A DNA stretch of 7,069 nucleotides, taken from NCBI GenBank assembly GCA_938014855.1, contig CALLQM010000430.1, forward strand, positions 1-7,069, written 5' to 3'. The notes under the pieces were generated by a model. The model was not told the origin of the DNA and did not search any database. It worked only from the letters and a program-made list of their open reading frames with translations. The translations under genes were made by a program, and so were the position numbers. This DNA comes from an uncultured Clostridia bacterium. Lineage in GTDB: Bacteria; Bacillota; Clostridia; Oscillospirales; Ruminococcaceae. Positions 1 to 5,830 of this stretch are shown here, one piece after another. Each line of letters starts with the position of its first letter. Within the stretch, counting starts at the first letter, position 1.

Positions 1-54
1 TTAATCTTAAAAAGACAATCTTTAATGGCGGATACTTTGTCGCACATCTCGTTG
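1..54 (+). CDS. Fragment of an ABC-3 family metal (Zn/Mn) transporter permease, both ends missing
   Basis: Read on the plus strand from base 1, the frame gives LILKRQSLMADTLSHISL, followed by three codons (Asp, Ser, stop at 61-63) that do not continue the motif. The SLMADTLSH core resembles the cytoplasmic motif after the first membrane helix of ZnuB/AdcB-type permeases (ABC-3 family), where a basic residue pair, S-L-[MI]-[GA]-D-[AT]-L-S-H and then a small-residue helix are expected. These permeases form the membrane channel of zinc or manganese importers. Only about 18 codons are present, with neither start nor true end. The fragment lies antisense to fliR and shares its break point, so it looks like a joined scrap rather than a working gene. 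The identification comes from a short motif only; chance resemblance is possible. Confidence 0.5.
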
Positions 55-436
55 GACTCATGATGTTGCCGGATACCGAAACCTGAATGTTGGTACCAGG
101 ATCAAAAACCTTAGCCATAGATAGTCCAAACTGGACGTCCATTAAATCTCCGGCAAAAAATAATAAATAAAAGAATACGCCAAATACATAAGACAGCAAA
201 AATCCCGCAAACAGTTCCCGACCCATTGATATCACCAATTCAAAAGAACCGTTGATATGAATCGCCGCCTGATCAATTACAGGCGTCAGCAAGAGAGTCA
301 TCCCTAAAATAAGACCCATTCGCACCCTTGAAGTCAGATTTTTTCGGGACAAAAGCGGGTTCAGTGCAATCATTCCAACCATTCGGGTAAAGACCAATAT
401 GTATGCTGCAATATTTTCAAAAGTTAAAATCCACAT
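2..436 (-). CDS. fliR: Flagellar export gate protein FliR, N-terminal part only; resemblance ends near 56-61
   Basis: FliR joins FliP and FliQ in the membrane export gate through which rod, hook and filament subunits pass. The frame starts at ATG 436, four bases after the fliQ stop, with no clear Shine-Dalgarno sequence, so translation is probably coupled to fliQ. The first ~126 residues are typical: an amphipathic start (MWILTFENIAAYILVFTRM), hydrophobic helices, the RELFAG segment, and the conserved GDLMDVQFGLSMAKVFDP stretch followed by VSVSGN. After Gly-Asn-Ile-Met the frame stays open to the window edge but reads SPTRCATKYPPLK, a polar, proline-containing stretch where FliR should have a hydrophobic helix. 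The family is about 255-260 residues, so half the protein is missing. The break coincides with the plus-strand permease fragment. The FliR identity is secure; the sequence left of about 56 is probably not fliR. Confidence 0.88.
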   Translation of the reverse strand, partial: MWILTFENIAAYILVFTRMVGMIALNPLLSRKNLTSRVRMGLILGMTLLLTPVIDQAAIHINGSFELVISMGRELFAGFLLSYVFGVFFYLLFFAGDLMDVQFGLSMAKVFDPGTNIQVSVSGNIMSPTRCATKYPPLKIVFLRL

Positions 437-440
437 AGTT

Positions 441-704
441 TTACAAAGTCGCCATTATGGCAAATAAGCGGTTGATAAAGTCGGAAAGCATTGCGATCAT
501 CCAAGAACCAAGCCCAAGTAAAAGCAGTGCAATCAGTAAAATTTTTGGAACAAATGTAAGCGTTTGTTCGTGTATTTGCGTTGCGGCCTGAAAGATTGCA
601 ACAATCAGACCCACCACAATGCTGGCAATCAACAGCGGAGACGCAATTTTAATTGCCACCAGCATGGCTTCTTGAAATACGCGAAGTACTTCACCCTGCG
701 TCAT
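441..704 (-). CDS. fliQ: Flagellar export gate protein FliQ
   Basis: FliQ is a small hydrophobic subunit that packs around FliP and FliR in the flagellar export gate. The 87 residues match the usual family length of 86-90. Two transmembrane helices are visible, at about residues 15-37 and 52-76, joined by a short polar loop. The conserved segments are FQAATQIHEQTLTFVPKI, which spans the loop and the start of helix 2, and GSWM near the end of helix 2. The ATG at 704 is preceded by GGAG with a 6-7-base spacer. The gene follows fliP by 44 bp and ends four bases before the fliR start, the standard P-Q-R order. No abnormality is seen. Confidence 0.96.
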   Translation of the reverse strand: MTQGEVLRVFQEAMLVAIKIASPLLIASIVVGLIVAIFQAATQIHEQTLTFVPKILLIALLLLGLGSWMIAMLSDFINRLFAIMATL

Positions 705-721
705 AATATTCTCCTTTTTCT

Positions 722-744
722 AGCCAACCGCAAAATGATTGGCT
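722..744 (-). other. Small inverted repeat between fliP and fliQ
   Basis: The arms AGCCAA (722-727) and TTGGCT (739-744) are perfect complements around an 11-base loop. In the direction of transcription the hairpin is followed by AGAAAAAGGAG, the fliQ ribosome-binding region, not a T-run, so it is not an intrinsic terminator. It could stabilise the mRNA or affect fliQ translation, but a six-base stem may also be chance. Confidence 0.3.
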
Positions 745-748
745 GTAC

Positions 749-1576
749 TTATCGAAATCCCTGTGCCAGCGTTCCAAGCAAAAGGTTCCATCCATCAACC
801 AAAACAAACATCATGATCTTAAATGGGAGTGCAATCATAGACGGCGGAAGCATAACCATTCCCATTGACATCAATGTACTGGAGACCACCATATCAATTA
901 TGAGAAACGGAATAAACAACAAAAAGCCGATGGTAAAAGCGCGTGTAAGCTCGCTTGTTACAAAAGCAGGCACAATTACGCTCAAACTCAGCTTTTCAAG
1001 ATTTTCCATTGTTTGCTCTTCTGACTGATCTTGCATTTGCTCCAATTTTTCATCCTCTCCAGACATGGAAAGAAACAAACCAAGGTCCTTCTCTTTGGTC
1101 TGCCGAAGCATGAACTGTTTGAGCGGAACCACAGCGGTTTCCACAGCGGTTTTTTGATCAATTAAGCCTTGCTTATAAGGCGTATATGCATCCTCATTGA
1201 TCTGTTGAAGCACTGGTGACATGATAAACATGGTTAGAAACAGCGCCAAACCGATCAGCACCTGATTAGGCGGCGACTGCTGTGTTCCAAGCGCATTTCG
1301 CAGGAACGACAACACAATCACAATGCGGGTAAAACTGGTCATCAAGATTAGAATCGAAGGAGCAAGCGCCAAAACCGCCATTAAGAACAGCAATTCTAAA
1401 GGTCCAAATGAGCCGTCTCCAGCCTGACCTGAATCCAAATCAATGGTGATAGCCGGCGCGGCCTGCGCCTTTAATGAAAAGCAAAACCCAAACAGCAGAG
1501 CCGTGACAATTACCGAAATGGTAAAAATCAGCAGATACTTTTTTAATGAGCTTTTTTGAACATTAACGTTCCTCAT
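749..1576 (-). CDS. fliP: Flagellar export gate protein FliP
   Basis: FliP is the core membrane subunit of the flagellar type III export gate. The 275 residues begin with a signal sequence: a basic start, a hydrophobic core at about residues 14-34 and a likely signal peptidase site at AQA|A (39|40). Both family signatures are clear: LMTSFTRIVIVLSFLRNALG (78-97) followed by the SPPNQVL stretch, and near the C-terminus LLFIPFLIIDMVVSSTLMSM (219-238) followed by GMVMLPP, then PFK and DGWNLL. The segment between helices holds the expected PLKQFMLRQTKEKDL and a Glu/Gln-rich acidic loop (about 172-196). The ATG at 1576 lies inside the end of fliO (14-bp overlap), with AGAGG seven bases upstream, which suggests translational coupling. 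Residues 143-150 are encoded by a perfect 12-bp tandem duplication. Confidence 0.97.
   Translation of the reverse strand: MRNVNVQKSSLKKYLLIFTISVIVTALLFGFCFSLKAQAAPAITIDLDSGQAGDGSFGPLELLFLMAVLALAPSILILMTSFTRIVIVLSFLRNALGTQQSPPNQVLIGLALFLTMFIMSPVLQQINEDAYTPYKQGLIDQKTAVETAVVPLKQFMLRQTKEKDLGLFLSMSGEDEKLEQMQDQSEEQTMENLEKLSLSVIVPAFVTSELTRAFTIGFLLFIPFLIIDMVVSSTLMSMGMVMLPPSMIALPFKIMMFVLVDGWNLLLGTLAQGFR
1129..1152 (-). repeat. Perfect 12-bp tandem duplication inside fliP
   Basis: Two identical adjacent copies of CCACAGCGGTTT (plus strand, 1129-1140 and 1141-1152) encode TAVE-TAVV in the periplasmic segment of FliP. The unit is four codons, so a copy-number change would keep the frame. The protein segment has about the usual family length, so the repeat need not be a recent insertion. 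Confidence 0.75.
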
Positions 1577-1952
1577 CCGTTTGCCTCTTCTTCCTCTCTT
1601 TTTGTGCTGTACCGGATTTTTTTAACATTCCATCCAAAAGTCCCTTAAACGTGACGTCCTGTGGTTTCTCCGGCAAAGAAGGTAATTGATCCGGGTCTAA
1701 ATCACACAATTTTTCAATATGGTTAGCCGTTACACCAATCAGCATGGTTTTATCGGCAACCTCAACAATAAGAATTTGGCGGTCCTGACCGACAAAAGTT
1801 CGGTCCAGTATTGCTATTCGACCGCTCCCGGAATTTTGGATACCGTAACGTTTACCAAGCAGACGAGTTGCATAATAAGCGCAAACAACTACAAGCGCAA
1901 ACGAAACTAACAAAACCAAAATCCAAACAACTGCGTCCAACCATTCTTTCAA
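1563..1952 (-). CDS. fliO: Flagellar biosynthesis protein FliO (FliZ-type), TTG start
   Basis: FliO is a bitopic membrane protein that helps FliP assemble into the export gate; in Bacillus/Clostridia operons it is often named FliZ. The 129 residues have one transmembrane helix at about 7-31. A short cytoplasmic domain with small beta-strands follows (RIAILDRTFVGQDRQILIVE, then ADKTMLIGVT), as in the FliO family, and the tail is highly charged and Lys/Arg-rich (GTAQKERKKRQTDEER). The start is TTG at 1950-1952: GGAGG at 1961-1965 lies eight bases upstream, and the next in-frame Met is near residue 70, past the helix. It sits between cheY (27-bp gap) and fliP (14-bp overlap), exactly where FliO/FliZ is expected. 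The family is poorly conserved, so position carries part of the assignment. Confidence 0.88.
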   Translation of the reverse strand: MKEWLDAVVWILVLLVSFALVVVCAYYATRLLGKRYGIQNSGSGRIAILDRTFVGQDRQILIVEVADKTMLIGVTANHIEKLCDLDPDQLPSLPEKPQDVTFKGLLDGMLKKSGTAQKERKKRQTDEER

Positions 1953-1960
1953 TCCGGTAC

Positions 1961-1965
1961 CCTCC
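1961..1965 (-). promoter_or_regulatory. Shine-Dalgarno sequence deciding the TTG start of fliO
   Basis: The minus strand reads GGGAGGG, containing the canonical GGAGG, eight bases before TTG at 1952. No ATG or GTG lies at comparable spacing in the fliO frame, so this site fixes the non-ATG start. Confidence 0.8.
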
Positions 1966-1979
1966 CTGCCGATTACATA

Positions 1980-2342
1980 TTATCCAAGGATTTTACTAAC
2001 GGTTTGCAAAATACGATCGGGTTTAAACGGTTTCACAATGAAATCCAAAGCGCCCAAATGAATCGCATCCACAACCATGGATTCTTGTCCCATAGCAGAA
2101 CACATTACAACTTTTGCATTCGGGTCTGCTGTTTTTATTGCTTGAAGGGCTTGAATACCGTCAAGGTTTGGCATCGTAATGTCCATAATAACTAAATCAG
2201 GCTTTTCATTTTGATAGGCATCAATTGCCTGCTGACCATCTCCTGCTTCAACGATGCTGGTATAGCCCGCTTTGGATAGGCAGTTTTTGATCGTCATTCT
2301 CATAAATGCAGCGTCATCAACAATCATGATTTTCTTATCCAT
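1980..2342 (-). CDS. cheY: Chemotaxis response regulator CheY
   Basis: CheY is the single-domain response regulator that, when phosphorylated by CheA, binds the flagellar switch and changes rotation. The 120 residues are one receiver domain with no output domain, the same length as Bacillus CheY. The active-site residues are all present: acidic pair D9-D10, phospho-acceptor D54 in VIMDITMPNLDG, S82 in MCSAMGQ, and K104 in FIVKPF. Position 101 (Y106 in E. coli) is Phe, as in Bacillus. The stretches VDDAAFMRM and MCSAMGQ.SMV also follow the Bacillus form. ATG 2342 has an AGGAG site about eight bases upstream. The gene lies between fliY, which encodes its likely phosphatase, and fliO, as in the Bacillus fla/che operon. 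Confidence 0.96.
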   Translation of the reverse strand: MDKKIMIVDDAAFMRMTIKNCLSKAGYTSIVEAGDGQQAIDAYQNEKPDLVIMDITMPNLDGIQALQAIKTADPNAKVVMCSAMGQESMVVDAIHLGALDFIVKPFKPDRILQTVSKILG

Positions 2343-2385
2343 AGAAATTCTCCTTTATATAGCAAAAGTTAATAAAATAAAACGA

Positions 2386-3723
2386 TTATGAGTTGTTGTC
2401 TAATGCGTCCATGAGCTCTTTGGCGCCGACAATTTCTGTGATTCTGACACCAAAGTTATCATCAATCACTACCACATCTCCGCGCGCAATCAATTGTCCA
2501 TTTACAACAACATCTACTGGCGCACCTGCTTGTTTTTCCAGCTCTATGACAGTTCCCTGCGTAAACTCAATAATATCGCGAATTTTACGTTTTGTCTTAC
2601 CAATTTCAACAGACACGCTCAACGGAACATTCATCATCAGCCCCATATTGGCTTTTTTTAATGGCGAGGCATTCGGGGCAGGCTGATTTGTAAAATTCGG
2701 AAACTGTGCAGATTGAACATGAACATCCTTTGACTGTTTAATTACATTGCTTTGTTCTTCAGCCTGCTGTCCGTTCGGATAACCCTGCGGCATCATCGGC
2801 GGATATCCATAAGCATAAGGCGGATATTGCATCGGCTGTCCCATCATCATACCCTGCTGTTGTTGCTGCCACTCAGGTGACATATAAGGCGACATCTGCG
2901 GCTGCTGCGGCTGCTGCGCCATTTGTGGCTGCTGCGGCATTTGTGGCTGCTGAGCCATTTGCGGCTGCTGAGCCATTTGCGGCTGCTGCGGCTGCTGCGG
3001 CTGCTGCGGCTGCTGCGGCTGCTGCATCTGTGAGGTCTCATGCTGCTGCATCTTTGCTTCATCCAAGGGTTCCTGCTGTTGAACAGGCATTTGCTCTTCC
3101 TCAACATCTCCCATTACTTGATTAACAATCATTTTAACAAGATCAATCGACATGATGCTGACAAAATTACTGTTCATTACCCCTTTGATATCTAAGTTGA
3201 ATGAAACCGACACAATCTTTTCATCCAGCGGAATATTGAGATCCAGCTTGTTTTCCGCATCCGTAACAGATGCGGTTGGCGTAGAAATATTAATGGTCTT
3301 GCCGAGAAACTCAGAAAGAGCGGTCGCAGAAGCTCCCATCATTTGATTCATAACTTCACATGCCGCACTCATACTCAGTTCATCAAAAGCAAAATCTTCA
3401 TTTGAATCTTCATTCCCCATCAAGAGATTCAAAATAACTTGCATGTCTTGCTGGCGGAACATCATGACATTGGAGCCTGTGATACCTTCAATATATTCGA
3501 TTTTTACTAAAAGTGCCGGTTCCAAAGCTCTGTAATCAACTTTACCAAATTCTTGGACCTGTACATTCGGCGTTGTAATGATTACTTGTTTGTCCAGCAT
3601 GGTCGAAATAGCAGTTGCCGCGGAACCCATACTGATATTGAGAATCTCCCCAATTGCATCGATCTCATCGTTTGAAAGGGTCACCGCAGGATCCATTACC
3701 TGCTGCTCATTATTCATCCCCAT
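2386..3723 (-). CDS. fliY: Flagellar switch protein and CheY-P phosphatase FliY (CheC-FliN fusion)
   Basis: FliY combines a CheC-like CheY-P phosphatase domain with a C-terminal FliN/SpoA domain that builds the C-ring. The CheC-like part is at about residues 15-205 and carries both phosphatase motifs: D22xxxE26xxN29 (within AIGEILNISMG) and S119xxxE123xxN126 (within CEVMNQMMG). A Gln/Pro/Met/Tyr-rich linker of about 140 residues follows (roughly 207-350). The FliN domain is at about 362-440, with VPLSVSVEIGKTKRKIRDI, GTVIELEKQAGAPVDVVVNG and ARGDVVVIDDNFGVRITEI. Unlike Bacillus FliY, no CheY-binding LSQxEIDALL peptide precedes the CheC domain. At 445 residues it is longer than Bacillus FliY (about 380), because of the linker. 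ATG 3723 is preceded by GGAGG with a seven-base spacer. It follows fliM by 15 bp. Pipelines may call it FliN or FliY. Confidence 0.95.
   Translation of the reverse strand: MGMNNEQQVMDPAVTLSNDEIDAIGEILNISMGSAATAISTMLDKQVIITTPNVQVQEFGKVDYRALEPALLVKIEYIEGITGSNVMMFRQQDMQVILNLLMGNEDSNEDFAFDELSMSAACEVMNQMMGASATALSEFLGKTINISTPTASVTDAENKLDLNIPLDEKIVSVSFNLDIKGVMNSNFVSIMSIDLVKMIVNQVMGDVEEEQMPVQQQEPLDEAKMQQHETSQMQQPQQPQQPQQPQQPQMAQQPQMAQQPQMPQQPQMAQQPQQPQMSPYMSPEWQQQQQGMMMGQPMQYPPYAYGYPPMMPQGYPNGQQAEEQSNVIKQSKDVHVQSAQFPNFTNQPAPNASPLKKANMGLMMNVPLSVSVEIGKTKRKIRDIIEFTQGTVIELEKQAGAPVDVVVNGQLIARGDVVVIDDNFGVRITEIVGAKELMDALDNNS
2893..3024 (-). repeat. In-frame tandem repeats (QQP and QMAQQP units) in the fliY linker
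   Basis: On the minus strand, five exact copies of CAGCAGCCG occupy 2980-3024 and encode QQP x5 (residues 234-248). Degenerate 18-bp units encoding Q-M-[AP]-Q-Q-P follow to residue 277; two of these are identical (2945-2962 and 2963-2980). Units of 9 and 18 bp are multiples of three, so slippage would change linker length without breaking the frame. The near-uniform CAG and CCG codons suggest recent expansion by duplication. Confidence 0.92.
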
Positions 3724-3738
3724 AATCTCTCCTCCAGA

Positions 3739-4722
3739 TCAACTGATCAACTCATTGAGCTTGACCGCTTTCTTCATTTTTACTTCCCCGAGCTTAGCGT
3801 TATACCAGGGAACATCATCAATTACGATATTGATATCGCTATTGATGCTTTTATTTAAAGGAATTACATCAGCCAACTGCAAATTCATAACATCACTCAA
3901 ATTTAGCTGGAACTGATCTAAAACCGCTTTGATTTCCAAATCGGAATCTGTTAGTCGGTCAAAAATCATTTCGCGTTTTGCCTGCTCTTGTTCCGGATCC
4001 TGTCGTTTAAATGTGCGTGCATATTTAATGTTGAAGTTTCCGATCATTTCCTCTAAATTGGCGGCAGGAATGCAAATGCTCAATCCGCCATTGAGATTTT
4101 TAATTTTCATATTCAGCGCAACGATTACAACGATATCATCCGGCGCCAACGCCTGCAATAAACGTGAATTTGTCTCAATACTGTTTAAGCTTGTTTCAAC
4201 ATCAATATAACTGCACCAAGCTTCCTGAAGATGGTGACAAATCTTCCCAAATACATTTTTTAAAATCTCAATTTCGATGTCTGTATAATCTCGATTTAAA
4301 TTATACCCTTCACCGGAACCACCCAAAAGCCTGTCAATCATAAAAAATCCGATCGTTGTGGACATATCCATAATCAACGTTGCTTCATTATACTGTTTAT
4401 TTTCGGGTTTTAAATTGATCATTCCAATCAACGCATTATCCGGTAACGCATTGTTATATTCATAAAAACGCTGTTCTTCAATCTGCAGAACACTGACTTC
4501 ACAAAACATGCGAAGAAGCCCCGAAAAGTAGGAAGACAACAGTCTTGAAAAGTTTTCATGCAAGCCATCCATTGTTTTTAATTGTTCTTTTGTGAACTTT
4601 TTGGGTGACTTAAAGTCATAGTCCTTAATTTGCTTTTCATTTTCAAGTTCTATCGTCTCATCACCGGAGCTAATACGCTTTAAAAGCGCATCAATTTGTC
4701 CTTGTGATAGTTTTTCTGCCAT
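3739..4722 (-). CDS. fliM: Flagellar motor switch protein FliM
   Basis: FliM links the MS-ring/FliG layer to FliN/FliY in the C-ring and is the docking site for CheY-P. The 327 residues match the usual family length. The N-terminal CheY-P-binding peptide is intact (LSQGQIDALLK, residues 5-15). The CheC-like middle domain spans about residues 45-230 and contains GGSG at 134-137, the GGxG motif implicated in FliG contact. The C-terminal SpoA (FliN-like) domain is at about 254-325, ending DDVPWYNAKLGEVKMKKAVK. ATG 4722 has GGGGTGA about ten bases upstream; a nearer ATG at 4729 is out of frame. It follows motB by 49 bp with no fliL between them, and precedes fliY by 15 bp, so both switch subunits are made from adjacent cistrons. 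Confidence 0.97.
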   Translation of the reverse strand: MAEKLSQGQIDALLKRISSGDETIELENEKQIKDYDFKSPKKFTKEQLKTMDGLHENFSRLLSSYFSGLLRMFCEVSVLQIEEQRFYEYNNALPDNALIGMINLKPENKQYNEATLIMDMSTTIGFFMIDRLLGGSGEGYNLNRDYTDIEIEILKNVFGKICHHLQEAWCSYIDVETSLNSIETNSRLLQALAPDDIVVIVALNMKIKNLNGGLSICIPAANLEEMIGNFNIKYARTFKRQDPEQEQAKREMIFDRLTDSDLEIKAVLDQFQLNLSDVMNLQLADVIPLNKSINSDINIVIDDVPWYNAKLGEVKMKKAVKLNELIS

Positions 4723-4771
4723 ATTTCATTGTTCACCCCTTTTTTGCCGCTGGAATTGTGGCAGATGCCTT

Positions 4772-5812
4772 TTATGTCTCTTCAAAAGGCAAAACTACCT
4801 CATAGTCATCCTCTGCTGAATCAACTGGTTCCAATGCATCATATGGTCCAGCCGGTTCAGATGACTCTTGCGGTACCGGCTGTGCCGGCTGAGCTTGAGT
4901 GTTTTCTGCTTGTGATTCCACGGTCTGCTGACCGGAATCACTGGATTGTTCCTGCGGCTGTTCATCCTTTGGGACCAGTATATCTTTGCTGCTGCCAACC
5001 TTTGGATATTCATTGTCATCAAACGTCCCGGCCAGCAGTGTTCTAAGGATTTCTTCATCTGTCAATGTGCTTTCCGTGCTTATAATCATCATATCAACAC
5101 GGCGGTTTTTCTTTCGACCCTCCGCTGTATCATTTGAGGCAGTCGGAAAATTCTTTCCGTAACCGATCGGCAACAATTTTCTGGGAGGAATGTCCTTTTG
5201 ATCCTCAAAAAAAATCGCCACACTGGATGCACGTTCACTCGACAATCTCCAGTCCGAAATGCGATAGTTCTCAACATTCGGAACTGCGGCTGTATGACCA
5301 TTAATGTTGATAGTCATGATTTGTTCATCTACATTCTTTAGACAATTGCCTAAAAAGTCCAGGATCTCATTGCCCGTTTGTTTTAATTCAAAACTATCAG
5401 GGTTAAAAAAGATACTGTCTTCAAAGCGGATAAAGACGGATCCATTGCCTTTTTTCACTTCCACGGAACCTTCCATCCCGTTTTGTTTGATGTAAGCTTT
5501 CAAGTATTGATAAAGTTCATCAAAATCTTTTGGCAAATCTTTTTGCAGGTCTAGGTTTTCGCCATCACCCGGTGGTGGTTGGTCCCCTTGATTTGTCCCC
5601 ATTTGATCTCCTTGGCCCTCTGGCGTTATAACAATTTGCTGAGTTTCCGCATTTGCATTCGAAAACGCTTTCACCAAGATATCAAATTTTTCTTTATCAA
5701 CACTGGACATACTAAACAACATGACAAAGAATGTCAGCAGAAGAGTTACCATATCGCCATATGTATCCATCCAGTTTCCACACGGTTCATCCTCAATTTT
5801 TTTACGCGCCAT
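4772..5812 (-). CDS. motB: Stator protein MotB with long C-terminal tail
   Basis: MotB anchors the stator to peptidoglycan and provides the ion-binding Asp. The 346 residues begin with a basic cytoplasmic start. One transmembrane helix follows (about 18-36, GDMVTLLLTFFVMLFSMS), with D20 at the position of the conserved ion-binding Asp. A Gln/Gly/Pro-rich linker (about 58-95) leads to an OmpA-like domain (about 124-245) showing FEDSIFFNPDSFEL, INGHTAAVP, LSSERASSV and GYGKNFPTASNDTAEGRKKN. R194 of the peptidoglycan site is present, but the usual Asp after GHT is Ala175. Residues about 246-346 form an acidic Gln/Pro/Glu/Ser-rich tail without visible fold, predicted outside the membrane; MotB proteins commonly end soon after the OmpA domain. 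ATG 5812 has AAGGTGA six bases upstream, and motA ends 18 bp before. Confidence 0.95.
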   Translation of the reverse strand: MARKKIEDEPCGNWMDTYGDMVTLLLTFFVMLFSMSSVDKEKFDILVKAFSNANAETQQIVITPEGQGDQMGTNQGDQPPPGDGENLDLQKDLPKDFDELYQYLKAYIKQNGMEGSVEVKKGNGSVFIRFEDSIFFNPDSFELKQTGNEILDFLGNCLKNVDEQIMTININGHTAAVPNVENYRISDWRLSSERASSVAIFFEDQKDIPPRKLLPIGYGKNFPTASNDTAEGRKKNRRVDMMIISTESTLTDEEILRTLLAGTFDDNEYPKVGSSKDILVPKDEQPQEQSSDSGQQTVESQAENTQAQPAQPVPQESSEPAGPYDALEPVDSAEDDYEVVLPFEET

Positions 5813-5830
5813 TCCTCGTCACCTTCTTTA

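Noticed and set aside
564..1028. Long plus-strand frame (154 codons) opposite fliP and fliQ
   Set aside because: It lies antisense across two well-conserved export-gate genes, runs through their intergenic region and shows no protein family features.
2847..3107. Minus-strand Arg/Ser-rich open frame overlapping fliY
   Set aside because: Alternate-frame shadow of the same repeat; the FliY frame has recognisable domains on both sides.
2877..3125. Plus-strand open frame rich in alanine (poly-Ala with AEPF units) opposite fliY
   Set aside because: It is the antisense reading of the CAG/CCG repeat of the fliY linker; it has no ribosome-binding site or family resemblance.
4729..5046. Plus-strand frame of 105 codons opposite the MotB tail, considered as a hidden gene explaining the tail
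   Set aside because: The tail continues the MotB frame without interruption, and the opposite frame shows no start signal or recognisable domain.
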